The position numbers and the translations under genes were made by a program. A stretch of DNA of 64,000 nucleotides from Emergencia sp. 1XD21-10 (GTDB lineage: Bacteria > Bacillota > Clostridia > Peptostreptococcales > Anaerovoracaceae). Below the pieces are notes generated by a model. The model did no database searches. It saw only the letters and a list, made by a program, of their open reading frames with translations, and was not told the DNA's origin. The number at the start of each line of letters is the position of its first letter. The stretch's first letter is position 1. The stretch spans positions 1 through 64,000 of the forward strand of contig NZ_QWEQ01000015.1 of assembly GCF_009936045.1 (NCBI RefSeq), in the 5' to 3' direction. Positions 63,309-64,000 of the stretch are shown here, piece by piece.

Positions 63309-64000
63309 ATGTTAGAATTTGAATTACAGAAAGCTGCCGATAAGCTGATCCGCGAGGTTTTCGGCGTAAAGGAGAAAGAAACGGTCGCTATCACAGCTGA
63401 CACGAAATCCAATCCGGTTCTGATTCAGGCGGTTGCCGCTGCAGTACACAGCGTAGGCGGCTTTCCAGCCGTCATCACGATTGCAACACCAAAGGGTGTT
63501 GGCAAAGCTGCCGACCCTGATATTCCAGTAGAGCTTTTAACTGCTGCTCTATCTGAAGCTGACGTATGGATTGAGTTCAATGAACAGTGGCTGCTGTACT
63601 CAACTCCATTTGAAATTGCAATGGATAAGAACAAAAAACTCAGATACATGTGTCTGGTCGATTTTTCACCAGAGCTTCTAATCAGAACAATCGGTGACAT
63701 CAACACTGCACAGCTGAAAGAATTTATGGAGGCCTTCGGCGTTCGCCAGAGACAGGTAAAAGAAATGCGTGTCACTACGCCTGCAGGAACCGACGTAAGC
63801 TTTGTTTTAGATCCATCTCACACTGTAGCCGTAGACTGCGGCAAAGCTGACGTTCCTGGATTTCACATGTGCCCAGGCCAGCTCAATGTCATTCCGAAGT
63901 TCGGTACCATCAACGGAAAAATCGTTTTCGACGGTACAATTACCCCACCATTCGGACACGTGCCTTCTCAGCCGGTTGAACTGACTGTAGAAAACGGCGT
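63309..64000 (+). CDS. M29-like leucyl aminopeptidase, truncated by the window edge
   Basis: At least 230 residues, continuing past 64000; ATG 63309 with AGGAGG. Aminopeptidase T-type features: the N-terminal ETVAITADTKSNPVLIQAVAAAVHSVGGFP, DVWIEFNEQWLLYSTPFE, RVTTPAGTDVSF, and GFHMCPGQLNVIPKFGTINGKIVFDGTI near the edge. In M29 enzymes this last region usually carries a metal-ligand glutamate in G-E-V; here I read G-Q-L-N, so metal binding may differ (alignment from memory). Divergent from pepV. Confidence 0.85.
   Translation, partial: MLEFELQKAADKLIREVFGVKEKETVAITADTKSNPVLIQAVAAAVHSVGGFPAVITIATPKGVGKAADPDIPVELLTAALSEADVWIEFNEQWLLYSTPFEIAMDKNKKLRYMCLVDFSPELLIRTIGDINTAQLKEFMEAFGVRQRQVKEMRVTTPAGTDVSFVLDPSHTVAVDCGKADVPGFHMCPGQLNVIPKFGTINGKIVFDGTITPPFGHVPSQPVELTVENG

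Overview
The window looks like chromosomal DNA of a spore-forming, fermentative, low-to-mid GC member of the Clostridia. The evidence is spoIIID with a sigma-E-like promoter, a SpoVB-type flippase, the SCIFF peptide with its radical SAM maturase (a hallmark of Clostridia), many low-GC intergenic regions with strong AGGAGG ribosome sites, and an arginine deiminase operon. An amino-acid-fermenting Eubacteriales lineage fits, but I cannot fix the genus from sequence alone.

Layout. 1-910: broken Rpn-type nuclease gene, cut by a small hairpin repeat. 1.1-7.5 kb: arginine deiminase operon arcB-arcA-arcC, its likely MocR-type regulator and an rRNA methyltransferase. 7.7-10.1 kb: a small membrane protein, a LysR regulator and a 1.2 kb gene-poor stretch with several repeats. 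10.1-15.1 kb: mreB/mbl, and a PhoP-PhoR-Na/Pi transporter operon behind a PhoP-box-like repeat. 15.4-19.2 kb: second LysR regulator, spoIIID, a complete IS1182-family element and a YafQ/DinJ-type toxin-antitoxin pair. 19.3-31.8 kb: pyrG, then an extracellular block in which two paralogous Fn3-Big2-CAP secreted proteins, each behind a c-di-GMP-I riboswitch and terminator, flank a 1418-residue wall-anchored protein with 17 calcium-loop-like repeats; an aldolase and a secreted 5'-nucleotidase follow.

31.8-41.7 kb: HutD-membrane fusion, a catalytically degenerate E2-like acyltransferase, two cysteine-rich redox proteins, a PfkB kinase, a TRIC-type channel under a tandem glycine riboswitch, a heptad-repeat coil protein, a dynamin-like GTPase, a flippase and PlsC. 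41.8-50.9 kb: tRNAs, a second Na/Pi-type transporter, a DUF917-permease-creatininase cluster with PucR regulator (probably nitrogen heterocycle or amide catabolism), and a PurF-like protein without the catalytic cysteine. 51-64 kb: pseudouridine synthase, FAD protein, hemolysin III, a possible small RNA with an 18-codon frame, an ABC exporter, the SCIFF RiPP operon, a cell-envelope operon (PepV, DacF, Fe-S protein, two bactofilins, polysaccharide deacetylase) and the start of an M29-like aminopeptidase.

The strongest points for a second look are the twin c-di-GMP riboswitches, the SCIFF operon (a known family but easily missed), several enzyme-fold proteins that have lost their key catalytic residue (MocR Lys to Leu, PurF Cys to Gly, E2 His to Asp), a pair of MITE-like repeats with terminal inverted repeats, and the unexplained promoter-sORF-terminator unit at 54.2 kb. 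I did not find a CRISPR array, rRNA or prophage.
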